From: Planctobacterium marinum
GTDB lineage: Bacteria; Pseudomonadota; Gammaproteobacteria; Enterobacterales; Alteromonadaceae
DNA length: 64,000 bases
Assembly (NCBI RefSeq): GCF_020687805.1
Contig: NZ_JAJEWQ010000003.1
Span: forward strand, 795,736-859,735
Direction of reading: 5' to 3'
Part shown: positions 44,421-52,496 of the stretch, piece after piece
How positions within the stretch are numbered: the stretch's first letter is position 1
Layout of the letters: the number at the start of each line of letters is the position of its first letter
Made by a program: the position numbers and the translations under genes
Notes under the pieces: generated by a model
Database searches by the model: none
What the model was told of the DNA's origin: nothing
The model's input: only the letters and a program-made list of their open reading frames with translations

Positions 44421-44912
44421 AGGGCGTAACCAACACAGCATATTGGGAAAGGAGCCAGGCTCATTCAGCGGCTTACACATTCCAAAATAGGAAAGCAAAG
44501 GCTGACCATAAAACCCCCCGCTCTGGAAACATTCGATAAGATTTTTTGAAGAACCGCGATATCCAGCTTCGTGGAACACCACTTCGGGAGGCAAACCAAT
44601 TGCTTCCAATGCCGCCCAGGACCAGGCAATCGCCGCGATTTCCTCACCATCGCTTTGACCTGAATCATTTACATTTTCGTTTAAAAGGTGGCGGGTTGCC
44701 GCAGGTTGAACCGCTATGTGACCAGCTTCGTGCAATAAATCACCGGGGTATTCTAATTTTTCGCTATCCACCCACAGCTGTCCATTATGGATGGTTACGC
44801 CCGGGAGGAATGTCTCGCCATCAATCCCGGTAAGCTTCACCTGAACCCCCACCTGCTCAAGAAATGTAATTATTCGCTGCAAAAGTTCAGTACCTGAAGT
44901 TGATGGTTGCAT
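44418..44912 (-). CDS. Small HEAGH zinc metalloprotease-like protein
   Basis: A 164-residue protein with a canonical zinc-peptidase motif, HEAGH (His61, Glu62, His65), in DLLHEAGHIAV. Downstream GEEIAAIAWSWAALEAIGL provides a candidate third ligand. The fold resembles compact ImmA/IrrE-like or gluzincin-type peptidases. There is no signal peptide. It ends at the edge of the decayed oxygenase, and in my reading its stop region overlaps that remnant. In the island it could mature the tail-collar or other modified proteins, an inference from position only. A toxin-antitoxin role, as for ImmA-type proteins, has no support because no HTH partner is adjacent. Confidence 0.78.
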   Translation of the reverse strand: MQPSTSGTELLQRIITFLEQVGVQVKLTGIDGETFLPGVTIHNGQLWVDSEKLEYPGDLLHEAGHIAVQPAATRHLLNENVNDSGQSDGEEIAAIAWSWAALEAIGLPPEVVFHEAGYRGSSKNLIECFQSGGFYGQPLLSYFGMCKPLNEPGSFPNMLCWLRP

Positions 44913-45018
44913 CAGAGTTCCTTTTCATGTTGATGGCGTTCAATAGCAATAAGCATTTGAGGACTAAACTATAGACGATTAAAAGGGGTAAATAAAAATC
45001 AAATGATAGAGGGTTAAA

Positions 45019-46053
45019 CTAAAACAAATCAATGGCTGATTCTTTGGCAATGGCCACTTCCTCCTGAAGTTCACCTTCTTCAACCAATTGCTCGTAGCAA
45101 TACACGGCATTGCGGCCGTGCTCTTTGGCGTAATACATGGCCTTGTCAGCCCGCTCCATTAGCACCTGTTCGTAATCTTCCTGCGAGGCTTCTGCAAACC
45201 CGATACTCACTGTAATTTTACCCACCAATGGGAACCTGTCTTGCTCAACTTCCAGTCGAAAGTCGTTGAGTTTTTTGAAGGCATCCGAGCGGGTAGCAGG
45301 CTCTAAAATGATAACGAACTCTTCCCCTCCAAAACGAAAGACATAATCAGAAGAGCGAAAATAGCCAGACATTTTCTGCGACAGCGTGAGCAAAACCTCA
45401 TCGCCACAGACATGCCCGAAGACGTCATTCACCTTTTTAAAGTAGTCTATGTCAATGATAACCAGCCAGGGTTTATCCTCAGCATGAGCCTCACGGGAGG
45501 GAAAATTAGTGTGTTGGCGTTTCTGGCGGCTCGCCTGCTTGGCCAACATTTGGCGCAAATGCCGTTCAAAAGAGTGTCGATTTAATAATCCGGTGAGCTT
45601 GTCTTTTTCGCTTTCCACCAGCACCCTGAGGTAATTGCCATAAATCCGGGCGAAAGCACTGATCAATGACTTGTTTTCGGTAGTGATGGTTTCAGCACGC
45701 AAGTGCAACGCTAACTTTTTACCTGCCCCTGCAACCGGCACCCATAACTCCGTCATCCCATCCCGGGTTTCGGTAACGGAGCGTTTCAGGCTATCTATTG
45801 AAGTGACGAGTTGTGTGGCGGGTTGCATCAGGGTTTGATTTGCATACCAGACAAAGTGAGGCTCGACGGACTGCACTTTTAGTTCGAGTAAAACGGTGAT
45901 GATGGGATTGGGCCAGCTCCGTTCTAACTCGTATAAACACGCTTTTTCAAAATACACGTATTCGGCAATAGTAGACAACAGACTGATCCCGACGGAATCC
46001 AGGTCTTTTTGCTCAGTTAGTGACACCACCGAATCGAGTATTTGCTTGTTCAT
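45019..46053 (-). CDS. Diguanylate cyclase (GGDEF domain)
   Basis: A 344-residue cytoplasmic protein. An N-terminal region of about 150 residues looks like a GAF-type sensory domain, and the C-terminal GGDEF domain (about 155-320) has the active-site signature GGEEF at residues 242-246. An RxxD inhibitory site (RSSD) lies five residues before it, so the enzyme is likely product-inhibited. It makes c-di-GMP from two GTP. An HD-GYP phosphodiesterase gene is immediately upstream on the same strand (88 bp), giving a synthesis/degradation pair close to the surface-protein island. Confidence 0.93.
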   Translation of the reverse strand: MNKQILDSVVSLTEQKDLDSVGISLLSTIAEYVYFEKACLYELERSWPNPIITVLLELKVQSVEPHFVWYANQTLMQPATQLVTSIDSLKRSVTETRDGMTELWVPVAGAGKKLALHLRAETITTENKSLISAFARIYGNYLRVLVESEKDKLTGLLNRHSFERHLRQMLAKQASRQKRQHTNFPSREAHAEDKPWLVIIDIDYFKKVNDVFGHVCGDEVLLTLSQKMSGYFRSSDYVFRFGGEEFVIILEPATRSDAFKKLNDFRLEVEQDRFPLVGKITVSIGFAEASQEDYEQVLMERADKAMYYAKEHGRNAVYCYEQLVEEGELQEEVAIAKESAIDLF

Positions 46054-46141
46054 CGACCATTCTCTGTGAAGGTAATGACCCAGCTTAAGCCCTAACCATA
46101 AGTTCTCAATTAAACTTTAGTATGATATCGCAGTGCCGGGT

Positions 46142-47353
46142 TTACTTGCTCAACACTATCTGTTCATGAAAGAACTTTCGGTAGTTAATCTTAATATCCT
46201 CGGCGCGCACCGCGCTGGCGATTTTTTCCCGACAATGCTTGTCTGCCAGATTAACGTCTTTGGGCGCCACAAAGTGATTGGACCGAAATGAGAAAAAGGT
46301 TTTCACTTTTGGTGATAAGGGCGCATTCTCATTGTGTTCAGTGACTAACGAGAGCTTTTCGGAATCCAGTTTCACCAGACTGCCCACCGGATGCACACCA
46401 ATATATTTAATGAATTTGTTCACCAAGGCTTTGTCCAATTCCGTCTCACTGCATTTCAGCAGTATTTTCAGCGCCTGATTAGGCGGCATGCCCTTTCGAT
46501 AACAACGGTCAGCGGTCATGGCATCGTACCCATCGACAATGGCAATCATACGTCCGTATATGTTGATGTCGCTGTCGTTCAGCCCCATTGGATAACCCGA
46601 ACCATCCAGGCGTTCATGATGCTGCGCCACCACGTGAAATAGCCGTTTCGAGATCCCCTCCATCTTTTTCAGCACTTCCAGCCCTTTAACCACATGACCT
46701 TTCATGACGTCCATTTCTTCGTCGGTTAGTTTGCCGGGCTTGTGTAGTATCTGGTCAGGAATTTCAATTTTACCGATATCATGTAACATGCCCGCCAGGG
46801 CCAGCTCCGATACCACGTCGTTATCCAGCTCAAGATATTGTGCGAACGCCCCCATTAAAATTCCGACATTGAGCGAATGCTCCAACAGGTAAGCATCTTT
46901 CTGACGCAAGTGGATCATACACAACAGTGCGTTGGGATTTCTGTCCAGTGAGTTGACAAATTTCTCGCTGACGTCTTTGATAGGCTGAAAGTTAACCGGA
47001 AGCCCCGCCTGAATTGAGTGCAGTAATTTTTTCTGAAGCTTTTTAGCCTCTTCATACAATGCACTGGCCTGGGTTAATTCGTCTTCAAGAGAAACAGAGC
47101 CTCTGACATGCTCCGCTCGTTCGGTTTCGTTGGTGTCGGTGTCAACGTCTCGCTCAGTATCTCTTGCCACATCACTGCGCTCCATGTCCACAATGAGTGA
47201 AATAATACCTTTGGTTTTTAATATCGAAATGGCGTTTTCGGTGGTGACTTTGCCCTGAGTCTTTATTTTCAGATCACCATCTTGCTGATGTACCGCCTCG
47301 ACGAACATTCCCACTGCGAGCTTATCTATGGGGACTACGACTAATTTGTTCAT
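46142..47353 (-). CDS. HD-GYP-type c-di-GMP phosphodiesterase
   Basis: The start at ATG 47353 gives 403 residues; the frame extends to a GTG at 47380. An N-terminal DUF3391-like region (IDKLAVGMFVEAVHQQDGDL) precedes a charged linker and an HD-GYP domain. The metal-binding HD motif is MLHDIGKIEIPD and the GYP signature is HHERLDGSGYPMGL, with the downstream segment IVDGYDAMTADRCYRKGM. The enzyme would degrade c-di-GMP to pGpG or GMP. It lies just upstream of the diguanylate cyclase and is probably cotranscribed with it. Confidence 0.93.
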   Translation of the reverse strand: MNKLVVVPIDKLAVGMFVEAVHQQDGDLKIKTQGKVTTENAISILKTKGIISLIVDMERSDVARDTERDVDTDTNETERAEHVRGSVSLEDELTQASALYEEAKKLQKKLLHSIQAGLPVNFQPIKDVSEKFVNSLDRNPNALLCMIHLRQKDAYLLEHSLNVGILMGAFAQYLELDNDVVSELALAGMLHDIGKIEIPDQILHKPGKLTDEEMDVMKGHVVKGLEVLKKMEGISKRLFHVVAQHHERLDGSGYPMGLNDSDINIYGRMIAIVDGYDAMTADRCYRKGMPPNQALKILLKCSETELDKALVNKFIKYIGVHPVGSLVKLDSEKLSLVTEHNENAPLSPKVKTFFSFRSNHFVAPKDVNLADKHCREKIASAVRAEDIKINYRKFFHEQIVLSK

Positions 47354-47973
47354 CAATCTGACACAACCCTTGTTATTCACTATTCAATACTGTGATACCG
47401 ATTATTGCATCACTTCGCCCGACATCAAGCCCCATTTGCAGAACCTCAATGTCTTTTTAGTATACTTAAAATTGTAGTTATTAAAGCCTGCTGACAAAGT
47501 GATTTTTTTTCGGGATTGCTATTAATTTCGCTGTTACTCAAAAAACACATTGAGATAATATAACATATCCTATAAGCTGACCTTGTCTAACATCGGTATC
47601 CTATTTTTAGCCCACTATTTGTGTATCCTGATACCGCAACAATTCATCAATAGTTCACTTTTTTGTCATCTGTTACACTTTAATGTAATACAACTTTCAT
47701 GATTTTTCACATACGCTTTTTGACTTTACCCTGCGGTAACTCATAACACCACAAAAGCAGCAGAAAAAGCCACCACCCAACGTGAAAATTTATTTACCCA
47801 ACAACGACTTATATCCGTCATAAAAGCGCCAAACTTGTCACAAATTAGCGCATTTTTTTACACAAAAACATAAAATTTGTGTCATTAAGCCCGCCTATGC
47901 TCTCTCAGGTTTTGTGCTACCACGTGTAGCACGATCCTCAAACCCAACATTGATAAAATTCAGGAACATAAAC
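47354..47973. promoter_or_regulatory. Long intergenic stretch upstream of the alkaline phosphatase pair
   Basis: About 620 bp without a supported gene separates the minus-strand HD-GYP gene from the plus-strand phosphatases, so it carries two divergent promoters. Pho-box-like GTCA-containing sequences occur at 47817 (CCGTCATAAAAG), 47837 (TTGTCACA) and 47881 (TGTGTCATTAA). The last two are 44 bp apart, a multiple of the 11-bp Pho spacing, but the full two-repeat consensus is not met. A TTACA-N6-TGTAA palindrome lies at 47673-47688. PhoB control is plausible, not shown. Confidence 0.4.
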
Positions 47974-49551
47974 ATGAAGACGAACTGGATTGCACCAGTC
48001 AGTGCTTTAGCATTGGCTGTATCCGCTGCGACTCATGCCCAGGTATTACCCGAAGCGCAAAGTAATAGCGCCTGGTATACCGACGGTCAGGCTCAAATCA
48101 GCAGTAAACTGGCCAGAGCGCCAAAACAAAAAGCGAAAAATGTCATTTTATTTGTGGGTGATGGAATGGGTGTTTCAACCCTGACCGCTGCCCGTATCTT
48201 ACAAGGCCAACAGCAAGGTAACTCCGGTGAAGAGGGTTACCTGAGCTTTGAAACCTTTCCTTTTTCTGCACAAGTAAAAACCTATAACGTTGATGCCCAA
48301 ACGCCCGATTCAGCCGGTACTATGACGGCCATGATGTCAGGCCTAAAAACCGATGTTGGTGTTATCGGGGTCGATGAAGATATCGTTCGTGGTGATTGCG
48401 CGACCGTTGCGGGTAATGAAGTGGTTACTGCTCTTGAACTGGCGGAAATTAAAGGTCTATCTACAGGCATTATCTCTACTGCCCGTATTACCCATGCCAC
48501 ACCTGCCGCCACTTATGCCAAATCAGCGGATCGCAACTGGGAAGATATCTCTGATATGCCAGCAAGTGCGGCAGGCAACTGTGCCGATATTGCCGAGCAG
48601 TTGGTTAATTTCGAAAATCATCTGGAGAATCGTTATCCGGGCATCGATGTTGATGGTATCGAAGTTGCGCTGGGAGGTGGTCGCCGCCACTTTTTGCCGA
48701 ACGACGAAGCATTCAACTCCCCGGATGCTGCCAGCAGCATTGAAGGTGATCGTACCGATGGCCGCGACTTAACAGCTGAATGGCAGGCGCAATATGAAAA
48801 TGGTGTCTACGTCTATGATCAGACAGGCTTTGAATCTATTGACGCCAATTCGGTTGAGCGTATTTTTGGTTTGTTCAACGAATCACACATGCAGTATGAA
48901 GCGGATCGCGGCAACGATATCGCCGGAGAGCCCTCAATTGCCGAAATGACCTCAAAAGCCATCGATGTGCTGGATAACAACGACAAAGGCTTTTTTCTGA
49001 TGGTTGAATCGGGTCGTATAGATCACGGCCATCACGCTGGCAGCGCCTACGGTGCACTGACTGACGCCATCGCATTTGCCGATGCAGTTCAGGCCGCTAT
49101 GGATGCCACTGATCCTGACGAAACCTTGATTTTGGTTACGGCTGATCACAGCCATGTATTTACCATCGCAGGTTATCCCAAACGCGGCAACCCGATTTTG
49201 GGACATGTGGTAGCCGTAGGCGCAGACGAGCCCTCTTTGGCTGCTGACGGCTTGCCTTACACCACAGTAGGTTACACCAATGGATTGGGGTATCGCGATC
49301 TGGGCACTGAAACCGATGCCGATGCCACCTATGCACTGGATGCAATGACAGGCCGTGTCGATACCTCCGCCATTGACACCACACAATCCGGTTATCACCA
49401 GGAAGCCACGATCCCACTGGGTTCTGAAACTCATGCTGGTGAAGACATCTCCTTACATGCCATGGGCCCTGGCTCTCAATATGCGCAAGGCGTGATTGAA
49501 CAGAGCGTGGTATTCCATCTGATAGACCAGGCGCTTGACCTGGTAGACTAA
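47974..49551 (+). CDS. Secreted alkaline phosphatase (PhoA family)
   Basis: The start at ATG 47974 follows AGGAAC and opens a signal peptide (MKTNWIAPVSALALAVSAAT); the frame is open upstream to 47914 but those codons look non-coding. The 525-residue protein carries the alkaline phosphatase motifs: metal-binding VGDGMGVSTLTAARI, nucleophile Ser in QTPDSAGTMTAM, ATYAKSADRNWE, ESGRIDHGHHAG and TADHSHVFTIAGYPKRGNPI. It releases phosphate from monoesters in the periplasm. The next gene, 13 bp downstream, is a paralogue, so the pair forms an operon, probably phosphate-regulated. Confidence 0.94.
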   Translation: MKTNWIAPVSALALAVSAATHAQVLPEAQSNSAWYTDGQAQISSKLARAPKQKAKNVILFVGDGMGVSTLTAARILQGQQQGNSGEEGYLSFETFPFSAQVKTYNVDAQTPDSAGTMTAMMSGLKTDVGVIGVDEDIVRGDCATVAGNEVVTALELAEIKGLSTGIISTARITHATPAATYAKSADRNWEDISDMPASAAGNCADIAEQLVNFENHLENRYPGIDVDGIEVALGGGRRHFLPNDEAFNSPDAASSIEGDRTDGRDLTAEWQAQYENGVYVYDQTGFESIDANSVERIFGLFNESHMQYEADRGNDIAGEPSIAEMTSKAIDVLDNNDKGFFLMVESGRIDHGHHAGSAYGALTDAIAFADAVQAAMDATDPDETLILVTADHSHVFTIAGYPKRGNPILGHVVAVGADEPSLAADGLPYTTVGYTNGLGYRDLGTETDADATYALDAMTGRVDTSAIDTTQSGYHQEATIPLGSETHAGEDISLHAMGPGSQYAQGVIEQSVVFHLIDQALDLVD

Positions 49552-49564
49552 GGAAGAATTAAAA

Positions 49565-51547
49565 ATGAACAAGTTTATCTATACATTAATTGCAGCTTCC
49601 GTTATCGGTCTATCAGGCTGCTCCGGAGATGATGGTGATCAGGGCCCGGCGGGTCCACAAGGTACACAGGGACCGGCAGGCCAGGACGGTTCAAATGGTA
49701 CTGACGGAACTAACGGCACGGATGGCACAAACGGTGCTGATGGTACTGATGGTCTGAATAGCCTGATCAGTCAGACGGCTCTGCAGGTTGGTAATGCAAA
49801 TTGTCGCAATGGTGGCGTGCAAATTGATTCCGGTCTGGATAGCAACAACGACGGAGTTTTGGACGCCAGTGAAGTGACCGCAACCGAATATGTGTGTTCT
49901 CCAACACTACTGGCCCTGGATGACACGGCCCTGGAATCCAGCCGCACAAACGATTACTTTATTGCGGGCCAGGCAGAAATCAGCACGGCTCAGGCGGTAT
50001 GGGCTGATGTTACTGACCCTACTGCTCAGCGCGCACTTAAACATGCCGAGGCAAAAGGATTAGTCGTAGAGAAAATCGCGGCACGTGACATCGCCGATGT
50101 CCGTGGCAAAGCGAAAAATGTCATCCTGTTCGTGGGTGATGGCATGGGCATTTCTACGGTTACCGCTGCGCGTATTCTTGACGGTCAAAACAAGGGACTG
50201 GATGGCGAAGAACACGTACTGGCCATGGACAACATGCCGTTTTCAGGTTTTTCAAAAACCTACAACGTCGATGCGCAAACACCGGATTCAGCCGGTACTA
50301 TGACAGCCATGGTAGCTGGTGTTAAAACCGATGTAGGTGTAATTGGTGTCGCCGAAGGCGTAGAGCGCGGCAGCTGCGCTTCTGTAGCCGGTAACGAACT
50401 GGTTACCGCGCTGGAACTGGCAGAAATTGCCGGCAAAGCGACCGGTATTATCTCTACCGCGCGTATTACTCACGCAACACCCGCAGCCACCTACGCAAAA
50501 TCCGCCGATCGCAACTGGGAAGACATCTCAGATATGCCCGAAACTGAAATTGCCTGTGAGGACATCGCTTCTCAGTTAGTGAACTTTGAAGCCAACCTGG
50601 AAGCGCGCTTTGATGGATTAGACGTAGATGGTATCGAAGTGGTGATGGGTGGCGGTCGTCGTCATTTCTTGCCCAGAGACGCCGCGTTCAATTCTCCTGA
50701 TGCAGCCAGCGATGTGGAAGGTGACCGAACGGATGGACGCGATTTGACCGCCGAATGGCAAACGACTTATGCCGATGGCATATACGTGTATGACCAAACC
50801 GGATTTGATGCTATCGATGCTGCAACTACAACCCGGGTATTTGGTCTGTTTAACGAGTCACATATGCAGTATGAAGCAGACCGTGGAAATGATATTTCGG
50901 GTGAACCTTCAGTCGCTGAAATGACCGCAAAGGCGATTGACATCCTGGACAACGACAGTGATGGTTTCTTCCTGATGGTGGAATCTGGTCGTATCGATCA
51001 CGGGCATCACGCCGGAAGTGCCTACGGGGCGCTGACAGACACGATTGCTTTCGACGATGCCGTACAAACCGCCATCAATATGACCAGTGACAGTGACACG
51101 CTGATCGTGGTTACCGCTGACCACAGTCACGTATTTACCATTGCAGGGTACCCTAAGCGCGGCAACCCGATACTGGGCAAGGTAGTGCCGGTTGGCTCAG
51201 AGGAAGTCTCTTTAGCTGCTGATGGCATGCCTTACACCACACTGGGTTACACCAACGGTTTAGGTTTCCAGGATCTTGGTAGTGAGACAGACGCTGACGC
51301 AGCATACGCTTTTGCACCGGTGACCGGTCGCGTGGACTTAAGCGATGTGGACACTACTGCGCCAGGATTTCACCAGGAAGCGTTAGTGCCCTTGACGTCA
51401 GAAACGCATGCGGCTGAAGATGTTGGCATTTATGCCAGTGGTCCCGGCGCACATCTGGTGACAGGTACCAATGAACAAAGTGTCATCTTCCACGTGATGG
51501 ATTACGCGGCAGATTTTGTGAAAAAAGCCAACGACACACTCAATTAA
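49565..51547 (+). CDS. Lipoprotein alkaline phosphatase with collagen-like stalk
   Basis: A 660-residue paralogue of the preceding enzyme with a different N-terminus. The lipobox LSGC places the lipidated Cys at 19. Residues about 24-65 are 14 uninterrupted Gly-X-Y triplets (GDQGPAGPQG onward, then GTDGTNG repeats), a collagen-like stalk. A small DUF7151-like module follows, with a DSNNDGVLDASE calcium-binding-like loop and two cysteines (about 80-115). The phosphatase domain (from about 180) keeps VGDGMGISTVTAARI, TPDSAGTMTAM, ESGRIDHGHHAG and TADHSHVFTIAGYPKRGNP. Ser follows the lipidated Cys, so outer-membrane sorting is likely, with the enzyme held off the membrane. A strong terminator follows. 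Confidence 0.93.
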   Translation: MNKFIYTLIAASVIGLSGCSGDDGDQGPAGPQGTQGPAGQDGSNGTDGTNGTDGTNGADGTDGLNSLISQTALQVGNANCRNGGVQIDSGLDSNNDGVLDASEVTATEYVCSPTLLALDDTALESSRTNDYFIAGQAEISTAQAVWADVTDPTAQRALKHAEAKGLVVEKIAARDIADVRGKAKNVILFVGDGMGISTVTAARILDGQNKGLDGEEHVLAMDNMPFSGFSKTYNVDAQTPDSAGTMTAMVAGVKTDVGVIGVAEGVERGSCASVAGNELVTALELAEIAGKATGIISTARITHATPAATYAKSADRNWEDISDMPETEIACEDIASQLVNFEANLEARFDGLDVDGIEVVMGGGRRHFLPRDAAFNSPDAASDVEGDRTDGRDLTAEWQTTYADGIYVYDQTGFDAIDAATTTRVFGLFNESHMQYEADRGNDISGEPSVAEMTAKAIDILDNDSDGFFLMVESGRIDHGHHAGSAYGALTDTIAFDDAVQTAINMTSDSDTLIVVTADHSHVFTIAGYPKRGNPILGKVVPVGSEEVSLAADGMPYTTLGYTNGLGFQDLGSETDADAAYAFAPVTGRVDLSDVDTTAPGFHQEALVPLTSETHAAEDVGIYASGPGAHLVTGTNEQSVIFHVMDYAADFVKKANDTLN

Positions 51548-51570
51548 GCACAGCTTAATGTGTTAGCAAT

Positions 51571-51598
51571 AAAACGGGACCATACTGGTCCCGTTTTT
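51571..51598 (+). terminator. Rho-independent terminator after the phosphatase pair
   Basis: A perfect 12-bp stem (AAAACGGGACCA with TGGTCCCGTTTT) with a TAC loop ends in a T run, 23 bp after the lipoprotein phosphatase stop. Confidence 0.94.
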
Positions 51599-51625
51599 AA
51601 CCCAATCAAGCAATTTAACACTATT

Positions 51626-52354
51626 ATGAAACCCGCAATTAAGTTAATCATTGGCGTTTTTTCGCTGCTAATGCCCGTTCTCTCGGGCGCCCAAAGCCTG
51701 TTAAGCGCGAAGTATGAAATCGCGATCACCAGCCAGGACCATCCCGAAAAGGTCAGACACTTTACGCTATGGCGCAATAAACATAATCAGGTCATACACC
51801 AGCATAATGACCAACAGGTGGCCCAATACTGGACCCTGCAAAACAACCACAAGGTAAAACTGATCACCTTGTTTGATAGTCATCAACGGGGCATTGAATA
51901 CGCAGCAGCAGACATTAAAGGCCACCAGCAACGTGACTGGTCAGAGAAATGGCAATTGTTGAGCAACGATTTTCTGCGTGAGTTGCAACTGGTTCGCACT
52001 TATGATGATGAACAATTTGGCAAAGTGGCAGTACTCAGTAAACAGGCAACCGAAAATCGTTTCACCGTAGAATGGTTGCCCGAATTGTCATTAGTAAAAT
52101 CAATCACTAACGACAGTGCACAAAGTAAGGAAACCTGGGTTTTGCACTCGGTTTCCAGTGATGCGCAACACGTTGAACAACAATGGCAGGCATGGGCTCG
52201 TTACTATCTGACCGACTATGCTGACATTGGGGACAATGAATCCGATCCGTTTTTAATGCAAATGATCAACCTTGGATTTGTCGAGGAAGCCGCTTCCGGT
52301 TTTTACAATGACAAAGGTCAGCCGATTAAAGGTCAACACAGCCATCATCACTAA
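51626..52354 (+). CDS. Secreted protein of unknown function
   Basis: The start is taken as ATG 51626 because it opens a signal peptide (MKPAIKLIIGVFSLLMPVLS) and lies just past the upstream terminator; the frame is open back to 51560 inside that terminator. The mature protein of about 220 residues is rich in Gln, His and aromatic residues with beta-like segments (YEIAITSQDHPEKVRHFTLW) and ends in a His-rich tail (GQHSHHH) that could bind metal. I do not recognise the family. It sits after the phosphatase operon and before the desaturase, with terminator-like hairpins on both sides, so it is probably its own transcript. Confidence 0.7.
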   Translation: MKPAIKLIIGVFSLLMPVLSGAQSLLSAKYEIAITSQDHPEKVRHFTLWRNKHNQVIHQHNDQQVAQYWTLQNNHKVKLITLFDSHQRGIEYAAADIKGHQQRDWSEKWQLLSNDFLRELQLVRTYDDEQFGKVAVLSKQATENRFTVEWLPELSLVKSITNDSAQSKETWVLHSVSSDAQHVEQQWQAWARYYLTDYADIGDNESDPFLMQMINLGFVEEAASGFYNDKGQPIKGQHSHHH

Positions 52355-52364
52355 AGGCTGAAAC

Positions 52365-52400
52365 ACAGAGAGCGCGCTACCGGCGTTCTCTGTCTCCTTG
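52365..52400 (+). terminator. Possible terminator after the secreted unknown protein
   Basis: A 7-bp stem, ACAGAGA (52365-52371) with TCTCTGT (52387-52393), encloses a CGC/GCG pair. Only a broken T-rich tract follows, so termination is tentative. Confidence 0.45.
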
Positions 52401-52404
52401 CATA

Positions 52405-52442
52405 ACAACTTGCAAACATCAGTTTGCAGGCCGGCAAGTTGT
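52405..52442. promoter_or_regulatory. Overlapping palindromes upstream of the desaturase
   Basis: Two inverted repeats overlap: ACAACTTGC (52405-52413) with GCAAGTTGT (52434-52442), and TGCAAAC (52411-52417) with GTTTGCA (52422-52428). Because they share bases 52411-52413 they cannot both form fully in RNA. The site lies 55 bp before the desaturase start. It may be a repressor operator of the kind used in unsaturated-fatty-acid control, or an RNA switch; neither is proven. Confidence 0.45.
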
Positions 52443-52496
52443 GTTATTGTAGGCTCTGTTGCCCCCTAATTTCACAACAAATTTTTATCGCCGCGC

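Noticed and set aside
47660-47700. A complete Pho box
   Set aside because: Only one GTCAT half-site with a TTACA/TGTAA palindrome is present here, without the second 7-bp repeat at 11-bp spacing.
49640-49760. A CRISPR-like or mobile tandem DNA repeat
   Set aside because: The short DNA repeats encode in-frame Gly-X-Y triplets with no spacers; they are a collagen-like protein segment.
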